From: Caldithrix sp.
GTDB taxonomy: Bacteria > KSB1 > UBA2214 > DYKH01
Reading direction: 5' to 3'
Assembly: GCA_020722685.1 (NCBI GenBank)
Contig: DYKH01000114.1
Coordinates: 3,614-17,002, forward strand
Length of the DNA: 13,389 bases
This document shows, piece after piece, positions 1 to 6,155 of the stretch (its first letter is position 1; each line of letters opens with the position of its first letter). The notes under the pieces were generated by a model that saw only the letters and a program-made list of their open reading frames with translations, was not told the DNA's origin and did not search any database. Made by a program: the position numbers and the translations under genes.

Positions 1-1107
1 GCACGAAATGTCGAAGTAGAAAAATACTATCTTGGAATCGGTCAGGAAAAAATGGCGGTTCCACCTCCCGATGAGGACGTGGTCAGCATGGGCGCCAATG
101 CCGCCCAACGTCTGCTGTCGCTGATCGATGGAAACGAAATCGACACGCTGTTGTTTGCAACGGAATCGGGTATTGACCAGTCCAAGGCGGCGGGGATTTA
201 CATACATCATCTTTTGGGTCTGCCCAAAAACAGCCGGGTGGTCGAGCTGAAACAGGCATGCTATAGCTGCACCGCCGGGCTGCAAATGGCGGCGGCGCTT
301 GTAGGCAGGAATCCTGAAAGGGGAAAGAAAAGTTTATTGGTCGCAGCGGATATTGCGCGTTATGGCCTTGGCACTCCGGGTGAAGCGACGCAGGGAGCGG
401 GCGCCATCGCCATGATCGTTTCTTCCGAACCGAAACTCTTGGCGCTGGATGCCGAAGCCGGTTTCTACACCGAGGACGTGATGGATTTTTGGCGACCGAA
501 CTATCGTGATGCCGCTTTGGTGGATGGGAAATATTCAGTCAAAGTCTATCTTAAAGCCCTGATGGAGGCTTGGGACCAGTATCAGGAGCAATCCGGGCGC
601 AGCTTTGGCGATTTCAGCCGTTTCTGCTACCACCTGCCGTTTACCAGAATGGCCGAAAAAGCGCATTGGCATTTAGCCAAACATAGCGGCAATCAGGAAC
701 TCACGGACGAAGCGCTTCAATGTCATATCGCCGATTCGCTGCTGTACAATCGCATTACCGGCAACAGCTACGCCGCTTCGCTTTATGTGGGCCTGACTTG
801 CCTGCTGGACACGAGTCCGAATGATCTTTCCGGGCAGCGAATCGGCATGTTTAGTTACGGCTCCGGCTGCGTGGGCGAATTCTTTAGCGGCGTGGTCTCG
901 GCAAATTACCAACGCAATTTATTCGCCAAGGATCACCAAGCTATGCTGGAGAACCGGGTCGCCCTCACCTATAAAGAGTACGAAACCTTTTACAATTGGC
1001 CTGTCCCCACCGACGGCAGCGATTGCAGTTTCCCAAAACATGAAACCGGACAGTTTCGATTGGCAGGTCTCAGCAAGCATAAACGCATCTACGAAAGAAT
1101 CGGATGA
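1..1107 (+). CDS. mvaS: Hydroxymethylglutaryl-CoA synthase, 5' end cut off by window
   Basis: Condenses acetyl-CoA with acetoacetyl-CoA to make HMG-CoA, the first committed step of the mevalonate pathway, in the cytosol. The frame is open from base 1 and already reads a family-typical stretch (EKYYLGIGQEKMAV) before the first ATG at base 52. That ATG is therefore internal, and by comparison with Staphylococcus MvaS roughly 20 residues are missing upstream. The three catalytic residues of the family are visible: Glu in ATESG (bases 163-165), the acyl-accepting Cys in KQACYS (259-261) and His in CYHLPFT (631-633). The Cys-His spacing is 124 residues, close to the family value. GEATQGAGA, YTEDVMDFWRP and FSYGSGCVGEF also match the bacterial enzyme. 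The last base pairs overlap the next gene as ATGA (1104-1107), so the two are probably translationally coupled. Confidence 0.95.
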   Translation, partial: ARNVEVEKYYLGIGQEKMAVPPPDEDVVSMGANAAQRLLSLIDGNEIDTLLFATESGIDQSKAAGIYIHHLLGLPKNSRVVELKQACYSCTAGLQMAAALVGRNPERGKKSLLVAADIARYGLGTPGEATQGAGAIAMIVSSEPKLLALDAEAGFYTEDVMDFWRPNYRDAALVDGKYSVKVYLKALMEAWDQYQEQSGRSFGDFSRFCYHLPFTRMAEKAHWHLAKHSGNQELTDEALQCHIADSLLYNRITGNSYAASLYVGLTCLLDTSPNDLSGQRIGMFSYGSGCVGEFFSGVVSANYQRNLFAKDHQAMLENRVALTYKEYETFYNWPVPTDGSDCSFPKHETGQFRLAGLSKHKRIYERIG

Positions 1108-2108
1108 AAGCCATAGCCCCGGGCAAGATTATCATCAGCGGCGAGCATTCCGTGGTGTATGGCAAACCGGCGCTGGTTATGGCGGTAGACCGCTTTGCCG
1201 AAGCTTCTATTTTCCCCCAAACCACTGACTTGGTCTCTTTCGACCTCTTGGATTTGAATCAACGTTCCTCTTTCACCGTGCGCGCTTTGCATGAGCTGAA
1301 GCGCCGTCTGGTGAAAAACTATCACATGTTTCTGAACGGTGAGTTGAGCATTCGCGAGGTATTGGCCAAGCCGTTCGAGCTGTTCGATTTTTTGTTCATC
1401 ACCTTGTTGGATGGCTTGCAGCTCAAGCTCGAGCGCGGGGTCAGAATCGGGCTTAGATCAGACATCCCCATCGGCTGCGGCATGGGTTCTTCTGCTGCCA
1501 CCATCTTGAGCGTTCTTCGGGCGGTGGTCGGCTTTTTCTCCTTGGATTTTGTGCCGGAGAGATTCTACGAGTACGGCGTGGAAGCGGAAAAACTGCAGCA
1601 TGGGCGGCCAAGCGGCGTCGATCCTTATGTTTCTTTGCACGGAGGATTTGTTCGTTTTCAAGAGAAACAGGCGAAGAAGCTCAGCATGCCGCAATGGCCA
1701 ATGTATCTGGTGAATACCGGTCAGCCGCTGACAACCACCGGCGAGTGTGTCGAGCTGGTGGCAAAGAAATTTGCCGATAGCAAAATATGGGATGATTTCG
1801 CCGCCGTTACAGAAGAAATCGAAAAGATGCTGCATCGCAACGATTTGATAACTCTCCGGCAGGCCATCCGCGAGAACAACCGGCTGCTCGCCCATATCGG
1901 CGTGGTTCCGGCAGGTGTGCGGGATTTTATCGCCGACATCGAGAAGGCCGGAGGCGCTGCCAAGACCTCGGGCGCCGGAGCAGTTTTCGGGCATCAGGCC
2001 GGGATGGTTCTTATCTTTGCAGAGACAGCTCCGAAAGAAATCTGCAAAAAGTACGGCTTTGAGCTCATGCCTGCCAAAGGAGAGGCGCAAGGTGCGCGCA
2101 TCGTGTAA
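1104..2108 (+). CDS. mvk: Mevalonate kinase (GHMP family)
   Basis: Predicted to phosphorylate mevalonate with ATP to 5-phosphomevalonate. The 334-residue protein has the GHMP kinase layout. Motif 1 is APGKIIISGEHSVVYG (residues 5-20). The ATP-binding motif 2 is PIGCGMGSSAA (122-132). The block HGRPSGVDPYVSLHGG (166-181) is typical of mevalonate kinases and contains the likely catalytic Asp173. A C-terminal motif 3, KTSGAGAVFG (287-296), is less glycine-rich than the usual GAGGGGC form. The start ATG overlaps the mvaS stop as ATGA, which together with motif 1 only four residues downstream fixes the start. The 3' end overlaps the next kinase by 17 bases. The next gene is also a GHMP kinase, so which of the two acts on mevalonate rests on motif similarity. 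The HG-PSG-D signature favours this one. Confidence 0.85.
   Translation: MKAIAPGKIIISGEHSVVYGKPALVMAVDRFAEASIFPQTTDLVSFDLLDLNQRSSFTVRALHELKRRLVKNYHMFLNGELSIREVLAKPFELFDFLFITLLDGLQLKLERGVRIGLRSDIPIGCGMGSSAATILSVLRAVVGFFSLDFVPERFYEYGVEAEKLQHGRPSGVDPYVSLHGGFVRFQEKQAKKLSMPQWPMYLVNTGQPLTTTGECVELVAKKFADSKIWDDFAAVTEEIEKMLHRNDLITLRQAIRENNRLLAHIGVVPAGVRDFIADIEKAGGAAKTSGAGAVFGHQAGMVLIFAETAPKEICKKYGFELMPAKGEAQGARIV
2076..2085 (+). promoter_or_regulatory. Ribosome binding site deciding the GTG start of the second GHMP kinase
   Basis: AAAGGAGAGG lies inside the 3' end of mvk. AGGAG (2078-2082) stands nine bases before the GTG at 2092. It supports a start about 177 bases downstream of the first possible start codon in the same open frame. 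Confidence 0.7.
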
Positions 2109-3015
2109 GGCCTCGGCTGCGGGAAAGCTCATGCTGTTGGGAGAGCATGCAGTCCTGCATGGAAAGATGGCACTTGTTTGCGCCGTCAATACCAGAGTGG
2201 CTGTGCAGCTAAAACGCCGGCAGGATACCAAGATCACCCTTTCTTCGGAGCTGGGGCATTTTTCTACCGACCTGCATCGTTTGGAAATGCGCCCGCCATT
2301 TGAATTCGTCCTGTCCACGATCGCTCACCACCATGAGATATTGGACTCTGGTTTGGATGTGGAGATTAGTTCCGAATTCTCATCCGAGGTTGGCCTGGGC
2401 TCTTCGGCTGCGGTCGTCGCCGCGACTTCCGCTGCCTTGTTGGTACTTTGCGAGGGAGAAGTGGTAGAACAGTCCGTTTTTGAGAACGGCCTGCAAATCA
2501 TTCGTTCGGTCCAAGGAACCGGTTCCGGCGCGGATTTGGCAGCTAGCGTGTTCGGTGGTATTTTGGCGTACCGTGCCCAGCCGCTTGACATCGAGAAATT
2601 GCCGCATCGCTATCCTATTACCGTGGTCTACTCCGGCAGCAAGACACCGACAACCGAAGTGATCAAAAAGGTCGAGGAGTCGCGTCAAAGGCATGTGGAG
2701 ATTTTTGTCAACATTTATGAGGCGATGGACAAAAGCACCCAAGAAGCCGTAACGGCGATACGCAATCAAGACTGGCGGACGTTCGGGCAGATTCTCAATA
2801 TCAATCAGGGCTTGATGGATGCCATTGGGGTGAGCAATCAAAAGCTGGCCGAGATTTGTCATGCGCTCCGGCAGCAGCCGGGAATTTTGGGGGCGAAAAT
2901 CTCCGGCTCAGGACTTGGGGATTGCGTTGTTGGTCTGGGAGAAATGCGCCGCTCCGGCTTTCCGTATTCCGTGCTGCCGGTGGAAATTTCCTCCGAGGGG
3001 ATTATCGTTGAATAA
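2092..3015 (+). CDS. Second GHMP kinase, probable phosphomevalonate kinase
   Basis: A GHMP-family small-molecule kinase of 307 residues that by context supplies the second phosphorylation of the mevalonate pathway. It shows motif 1 AAGKLMLLGEHAVLHGK (9-25), motif 2 EVGLGSSAAVVAA (99-111), a substrate-loop block QGTGSGADLAASVFGG (141-156) and motif 3 GAKISGSGLGDCVVGLG (267-283). The open frame extends upstream to 1915, but the GTG at 2092 is the right start: AAAGGAGAGG at 2076-2085 is a strong ribosome binding site at good spacing, and motif 1 begins eight residues later. It overlaps mvk by 17 bases. The GSGAD block resembles phosphomevalonate kinases, whereas GEHAVLHGK and the GVSNQKL and motif 3 regions resemble mevalonate kinases (COG1577). 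The substrate is therefore inferred from position and could be the reverse of the assignment given here. Confidence 0.8.
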   Translation: MRASCKASAAGKLMLLGEHAVLHGKMALVCAVNTRVAVQLKRRQDTKITLSSELGHFSTDLHRLEMRPPFEFVLSTIAHHHEILDSGLDVEISSEFSSEVGLGSSAAVVAATSAALLVLCEGEVVEQSVFENGLQIIRSVQGTGSGADLAASVFGGILAYRAQPLDIEKLPHRYPITVVYSGSKTPTTEVIKKVEESRQRHVEIFVNIYEAMDKSTQEAVTAIRNQDWRTFGQILNINQGLMDAIGVSNQKLAEICHALRQQPGILGAKISGSGLGDCVVGLGEMRRSGFPYSVLPVEISSEGIIVE

Positions 3016-4033
3016 GCAAGACGTGGTCAAAAAAATCTTAGCGGGGAGGAAAGCAGTTCCCGGGCAAATGGGTCAAGCGTTTGCCTCTACGAACATTGCC
3101 CTGTGCAAGTATTGGGGCAAACGCGACGAAGAGCTCAATCTACCTGTGACTTCCAGCCTCTCGATTTCACTCGGCGATCTTGGCACGCTCACGGAGCTCT
3201 CAATTGGAAAAAACAGCGACCGGATTCTATTCAACGGCAAAGCGGTCGAGGAATCCAGTCCATTTGCCCGGCGAATGCAATCGTTTCTGAACCTGTTCCG
3301 TCCTAAAGCTGATTTCTTCTTTAAAGTGCGCACACAAAATTCCATTCCCACGGCGGCGGGACTGGCATCTTCCGCTTCGGGATTTGCCGCCCTGGTCTGG
3401 GCGCTGAACGAGCTATTTGCTTGGGATTTGACTCCGAAGGAGCTGTCCATTCTCGCGCGGTTGGGAAGCGGCAGCGCTTGCCGATCCATTCATTCGGGTT
3501 TCGTCGAATGGCAGGCGGGAAAACTCGCGGACGGTATGGATAGCTACGCGGTTCCGCTGCAAGAAAGCTGGCCGGATTTGCGCATCGGCATTGTGACAGT
3601 TTCCGGTGAAGAAAAGCAGATTAGCTCCCGCGCCGCCATGCAGCGCACCGTGGAAACTTCGCCGCTTTACCAAAGCTGGCCGGAAAAAGCAACCGGCGAT
3701 CTTGAGCAAATCAAGACGGCAATTAGAGAGAAGGATTTCGATTTATTGGGTCGTACCGCGGAATCCAACGCTTTGGCTATGCATGCAACCATGATGGCCG
3801 CTTGGCCGCCAGTGTTATACTGGCGGCCGGAATCAATTGTTGTGATGCAAGAGATTTGGCGACTCCGGCTTGAAGGTGTGCCTATTTATTTTACTATGGA
3901 TGCCGGGCCGAATGTAAAAATCTTATTTTTGAGCAAGGATAGTCAGCTTGTAAAAAGGAATTTTTCCGGGGTGAAAATCGTTGCGCCGTTTGGCGAAGAG
4001 CATGAGCAGGAGAATGAGCAGGAGTACGATTAG
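3008..4033 (+). CDS. mvaD: Diphosphomevalonate decarboxylase
   Basis: Carries out ATP-dependent decarboxylation of 5-diphosphomevalonate to isopentenyl diphosphate, the last step of the pathway. Counting from TTG at 3008 it has 341 residues. Family signatures are intact: FASTNIALCKYWGKRD (25-40), PTAAGLASSASGFAAL (114-129, the ATP/phosphate loop), GSGSACRSIHSGFVEWQ (153-169) and FTMDAGPN (295-302) with the catalytic Asp298. The frame is open back to 2861. I chose TTG 3008 because GAGGGG (2995-3000) precedes it by seven bases, it overlaps the previous stop by 8 bases like the other joints in this operon, and an N-terminal extension of this kind occurs in related proteins. An ATG at 3068 is the alternative, which would drop 20 residues. 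The C-terminus is an acidic low-complexity tail (about 330-341) encoded by a hexanucleotide repeat. A perfect GC-rich hairpin lies at 3804-3828. Confidence 0.93.
   Translation: MNKQDVVKKILAGRKAVPGQMGQAFASTNIALCKYWGKRDEELNLPVTSSLSISLGDLGTLTELSIGKNSDRILFNGKAVEESSPFARRMQSFLNLFRPKADFFFKVRTQNSIPTAAGLASSASGFAALVWALNELFAWDLTPKELSILARLGSGSACRSIHSGFVEWQAGKLADGMDSYAVPLQESWPDLRIGIVTVSGEEKQISSRAAMQRTVETSPLYQSWPEKATGDLEQIKTAIREKDFDLLGRTAESNALAMHATMMAAWPPVLYWRPESIVVMQEIWRLRLEGVPIYFTMDAGPNVKILFLSKDSQLVKRNFSGVKIVAPFGEEHEQENEQEYD
3804..3828 (+). repeat. Perfect 10-bp GC-rich inverted repeat inside mvaD
   Basis: GGCCGCCAGT (3804-3813) is followed by the loop GTTAT and its exact complement ACTGGCGGCC (3819-3828). 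The encoded residues (WPPVLYWRP) fit the family consensus, so this is not an inserted element disrupting the gene. Confidence 0.75.
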
Positions 4034-4051
4034 GAGTACGAGTACGATTAA
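3998..4051 (+). repeat. Nine-unit hexanucleotide tandem array across the mvaD stop
   Basis: Nine consecutive hexamers all start with GA in perfect 6-base register: GAGCAT, GAGCAG, GAGAAT, GAGCAG, GAGTAC, GATTAG, GAGTAC, GAGTAC, GATTAA. The TAG inside the sixth unit is the mvaD stop. The array keeps the same reading frame beyond it for five more codons to a second stop, TAA (4049-4051). It encodes the acidic tail of MvaD. This looks like a slippage-prone simple repeat. Confidence 0.85.
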
Positions 4052-4071
4052 GATAGAAAATTGAGGAAGGC

Positions 4072-4698
4072 ATGACTGTTACTGAAGCGATGAACGTGAG
4101 AAGATCGGTGCATTTTTATGATCCGGCGAAAGAGGTGAGTGACGAGCAATTAGAAAAGCTCATCACGCTTTCGACTTTGGCGCCGTCCTCTTTCAACTTG
4201 AATCACTGGCGATTCATTGTCGTGAGAGAGCGGGAAGGCAAAGAAAAGCTGTTCGCGGCTTCTCTCAAGCAGAAGCATATCTTGGATGCCTCCGTGGTGC
4301 TGATTGTCTTGGGAAAAATCGACGCGCATACGGATGTTTCGCTCTTTATTCCGGATTGGATTGCTAAAGGATATTATCCCGATGATAAGCACCTTCGTGT
4401 CGTTTCGGAACAGTTTTACGGCACCAATCCGACCGTTCAGCGCGATGAGGCCATTCGCAGTACCTCCATCATGATCGGCATGATGATGCTAGGGGCTGTC
4501 GAAATGGGCCTGTCCACCGCGGCCATCATCGGTTTTCGACCGCAGGAGGTGATCCGCGATTTTGCCATCCCGGAAAACTATATGCCGGTTATGTTGCTGA
4601 CGGTGGGTCATGAGCTCAAACCTATGCCCGAAAGGGTGAAAAGGCTCGGCTACCATGATATTGCCTTCAAAGAGAAATTTGGCAAGCGGATCGAGTAG
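4072..4698 (+). CDS. Nitroreductase-family flavoprotein
   Basis: A 208-residue FMN-dependent NAD(P)H oxidoreductase of the nitroreductase family. The physiological substrate cannot be read from sequence. The FMN phosphate-binding start VRRSVHFYD (9-17), the flavin-contacting APSSFNLNHWRFIVV (37-51), and the C-terminal pair GFRPQEVIRDFAIPENYMPV (154-173) and LLTVGH (175-180) are all in the usual order. Length is normal for the family. GAGGAAGG sits directly upstream of the ATG. It lies 38 bases after mvaD with no terminator visible and 7 bases before mnmA, so it is probably co-transcribed with both. The location does not prove a role in isoprenoid synthesis. A general quinone, nitro-compound or enone reductase is equally possible. 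Confidence 0.88.
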   Translation: MTVTEAMNVRRSVHFYDPAKEVSDEQLEKLITLSTLAPSSFNLNHWRFIVVREREGKEKLFAASLKQKHILDASVVLIVLGKIDAHTDVSLFIPDWIAKGYYPDDKHLRVVSEQFYGTNPTVQRDEAIRSTSIMIGMMMLGAVEMGLSTAAIIGFRPQEVIRDFAIPENYMPVMLLTVGHELKPMPERVKRLGYHDIAFKEKFGKRIE

Positions 4699-4705
4699 AC
4701 AGGAT

Positions 4706-5830
4706 ATGCAGGTTGCTTGTTTGGTTTCTGGGGGCGTCGATAGCTCGGTTGCCTTGGCTTTGCTTAAAGAGCAAGGCCACGAGCCGGTCGCCTTTTACCT
4801 CAAAGTCTGGATGGAAGACGACATGCTTTTGGGCGACTGCCCTTGGCAAGAAGACGTGGAGTACGTCCGCAAGGTTGCCGAAGCTCTGCAAGTGCGAATG
4901 GAAATCGTCTCTATGCAGCGAGAATATTGGGACAGTGTGGTGGACTACACCCTGCGCGAGGTGAGTGCCGGTCGCACGCCCAATCCCGACATGATGTGCA
5001 ACAAGCTGATCAAGTTCGGCGCCTTTTACAATAAATGGGGGAAGGACTTTGCAGCCATCGCCACCGGGCACTACGGTAAATTGGTCTCCGATGAGACCGG
5101 CAGAATTCACCTGCATCTCGCCAAGGACCGGGTGAAGGATCAAACCTATTTTCTGAGCCAGATGAGCTACGATCAGCTTTCGCGCTGTCTTTTCCCCTTG
5201 GGGGATTTGGTTAAAAATCAAGTTCGGAGCCTTGCCAAGAAGCTAAAGTTGCCCAATGCGGAAAGGCCGGATAGCCAAGGCCTCTGTTTTTTAGGCAAGA
5301 TTAATTTTCGTGATTTCTTGAAAAAGTACCTGGGGGAGAAAAAAGGCTGCATCATCGAGCAGAAAACCGGCAAGGTGTTGGGGCAGCATCCCGGCTTTTG
5401 GTTTTTTACCATTGGTCAGCGAAATGGACTAGATCTGAGCGGCGGCCCCTGGTTTGTAGTGGACAAGAATCCAGAGGAAAATGTCATTTATGTGGCGCAC
5501 GGCTATGATCCGGAGGAGGTTTACATGGATAGAATCCGCCTTGCCGACTTTAATTGGATTAATCCACCTTCTGACTCTAAGGATCGTAATAGTGCCGATG
5601 CGAATTCCAAAGCTGACACCCGTGCAATGAATTTACCCAAGCTCCACGTTTATGAAAAGATTCATTTCAAGATCAGACACACTCCGCAGCTAAGCGAGGG
5701 AACTTTGAGGGAAATGGGTGCGGGCCAATATCTGCTTCTGCCAAAGGTCAAAATCGCCGGCGTGGCCAAGGGCCAGTTTGGGGTCATCTACCAAGATGGT
5801 GAGTGCCTTGGTGGTGGAGTGATTTCTTAG
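4706..5830 (+). CDS. mnmA: tRNA-specific 2-thiouridylase MnmA
   Basis: Activates U34 of the tRNAs for Lys, Glu and Gln with ATP and inserts sulfur to give 2-thiouridine. The 374-residue protein starts with the PP-loop ATPase motif LVSGGVDSS (6-14). The two redox cysteines are present: Cys98 in NPDMMCNKLIKFG and Cys194 in RPDSQGLCFLGK, matching the E. coli pair (102 and 199). The central domain reads HPGFWFFTIGQRNGL (228-242) then GGPWFVV. This wording resembles plant and organellar MnmA forms more than the usual bacterial HxGxxxYTIGQR. A polar, low-complexity insert of about 25 residues (roughly 288-312) interrupts the C-terminal beta-barrel domain. The start is the ATG at 4706, which puts the PP-loop near the N-terminus. 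The frame is open to 4655, but that would overlap the nitroreductase. Upstream spacing is 7 bases. Confidence 0.94.
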   Translation: MQVACLVSGGVDSSVALALLKEQGHEPVAFYLKVWMEDDMLLGDCPWQEDVEYVRKVAEALQVRMEIVSMQREYWDSVVDYTLREVSAGRTPNPDMMCNKLIKFGAFYNKWGKDFAAIATGHYGKLVSDETGRIHLHLAKDRVKDQTYFLSQMSYDQLSRCLFPLGDLVKNQVRSLAKKLKLPNAERPDSQGLCFLGKINFRDFLKKYLGEKKGCIIEQKTGKVLGQHPGFWFFTIGQRNGLDLSGGPWFVVDKNPEENVIYVAHGYDPEEVYMDRIRLADFNWINPPSDSKDRNSADANSKADTRAMNLPKLHVYEKIHFKIRHTPQLSEGTLREMGAGQYLLLPKVKIAGVAKGQFGVIYQDGECLGGGVIS

Positions 5831-5875
5831 AATGGTTTTTGGATTTATTCGCCTCCTTCCATTCCGCCGTTTTTT
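5830..5875 (+). terminator. Possible weak terminator after mnmA
   Basis: GAATGG (5830-5835) pairs perfectly with CCATTC (5859-5864) across a 23-base loop. Five bases later there is a run of six T (5870-5875). The short stem and long loop make this a poor intrinsic terminator. It is listed because it is the only candidate between mnmA and the next gene. Confidence 0.3.
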
Positions 5876-6045
5876 GAATCAGCCGTCAGGTCAAGAAATG
5901 GCTTGATTTTCTTACCAAATTTGTTTATCCTCAGCACGCTCACTGATCACAGAAGTGGGGTCCTACCCGCAAAGTGGGAAAGGCTTGGAAAGACCGTTGA
6001 AACGGTTGTCGAATTTGACCTGAAGCGTACTGGCGGTTTCTGAAT

Positions 6046-6065
6046 CACCTCGTTGAAACGAGGTG
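6046..6065 (+). repeat. Perfect 8-bp hairpin with TGAA loop
   Basis: CACCTCGT and ACGAGGTG pair without mismatch around TGAA. The ten central bases, CGTTGAAACG, also form the core of the hairpin at 5993-6006. The two hairpins may therefore be diverged copies of one unit. Confidence 0.75.
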
Positions 6066-6088
6066 TCAAGGGAGCCGCCTCTGATTAA

Positions 6089-6120
6089 CACCCAACTTTA
6101 GTTGGGTGGTTTCTTCCACC
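6089..6120 (+). promoter_or_regulatory. Two mutually exclusive hairpins before the mttB ribosome binding site
   Basis: CACCCAAC (6089-6096) pairs with GTTGGGTG (6101-6108). The segment GGTGG (6105-6109), part of that 3' arm, can instead pair with CCACC (6116-6120). The ribosome binding site (AGGAGAAA, 6142-6149) lies about 20 bases further on. Mutually exclusive pairing allows, but does not prove, an RNA switch. Confidence 0.3.
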
Positions 6121-6155
6121 AGCCCCATCACTGGCGATAAACAGGAGAAACCCCT

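Larger units (their letters stand above)
5886..6120 (+). repeat. Stem-loop-rich intergenic element (palindromic repeat or structured leader RNA)
   Basis: This fills most of the 325-base gap between mnmA and the mttB homologue. Exact complementary segments are as follows. TCAGGTCAA (5886-5894) pairs with TTGACCTGA (6015-6023), enclosing about 120 bases. ACCGT (5993-5997) pairs with ACGGT (6002-6006) around TGAA. CACCTCGT (6046-6053) pairs with ACGAGGTG (6058-6065), also around TGAA. That hairpin sits within an outer stem GGCGGTTTC (6032-6040) with GGAGCCGCC (6071-6079), which includes G-T wobbles. CACCCAAC (6089-6096) pairs with GTTGGGTG (6101-6108) around TTTA. Such hairpin trains are known in REP/IS200-RAYT-associated non-coding repeats, and also in structured 5' leaders. 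I cannot tell which from one copy. Confidence 0.6.

Noticed and set aside
1458..2318. Long minus-strand open frame of 286 codons opposite mvk and the second kinase
   Set aside because: It lies antisense to two genes with intact GHMP motifs, shows no recognisable domain and has Cys/Arg-rich composition typical of a shadow frame.
2380..2862. Minus-strand frame of 160 codons opposite the second GHMP kinase
   Set aside because: It is a shadow of a gene whose ATP-binding motifs are intact in the other direction.
5941..6010. Possible cobalamin riboswitch before the corrinoid methyltransferase gene
   Set aside because: CCCGCAA followed by GGCTTGGAAAGACC vaguely recalls the B12-box region, but the conserved upstream core and the usual AGCCAGGAGACC wording are missing. 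It should be tested with a covariance model before being claimed.
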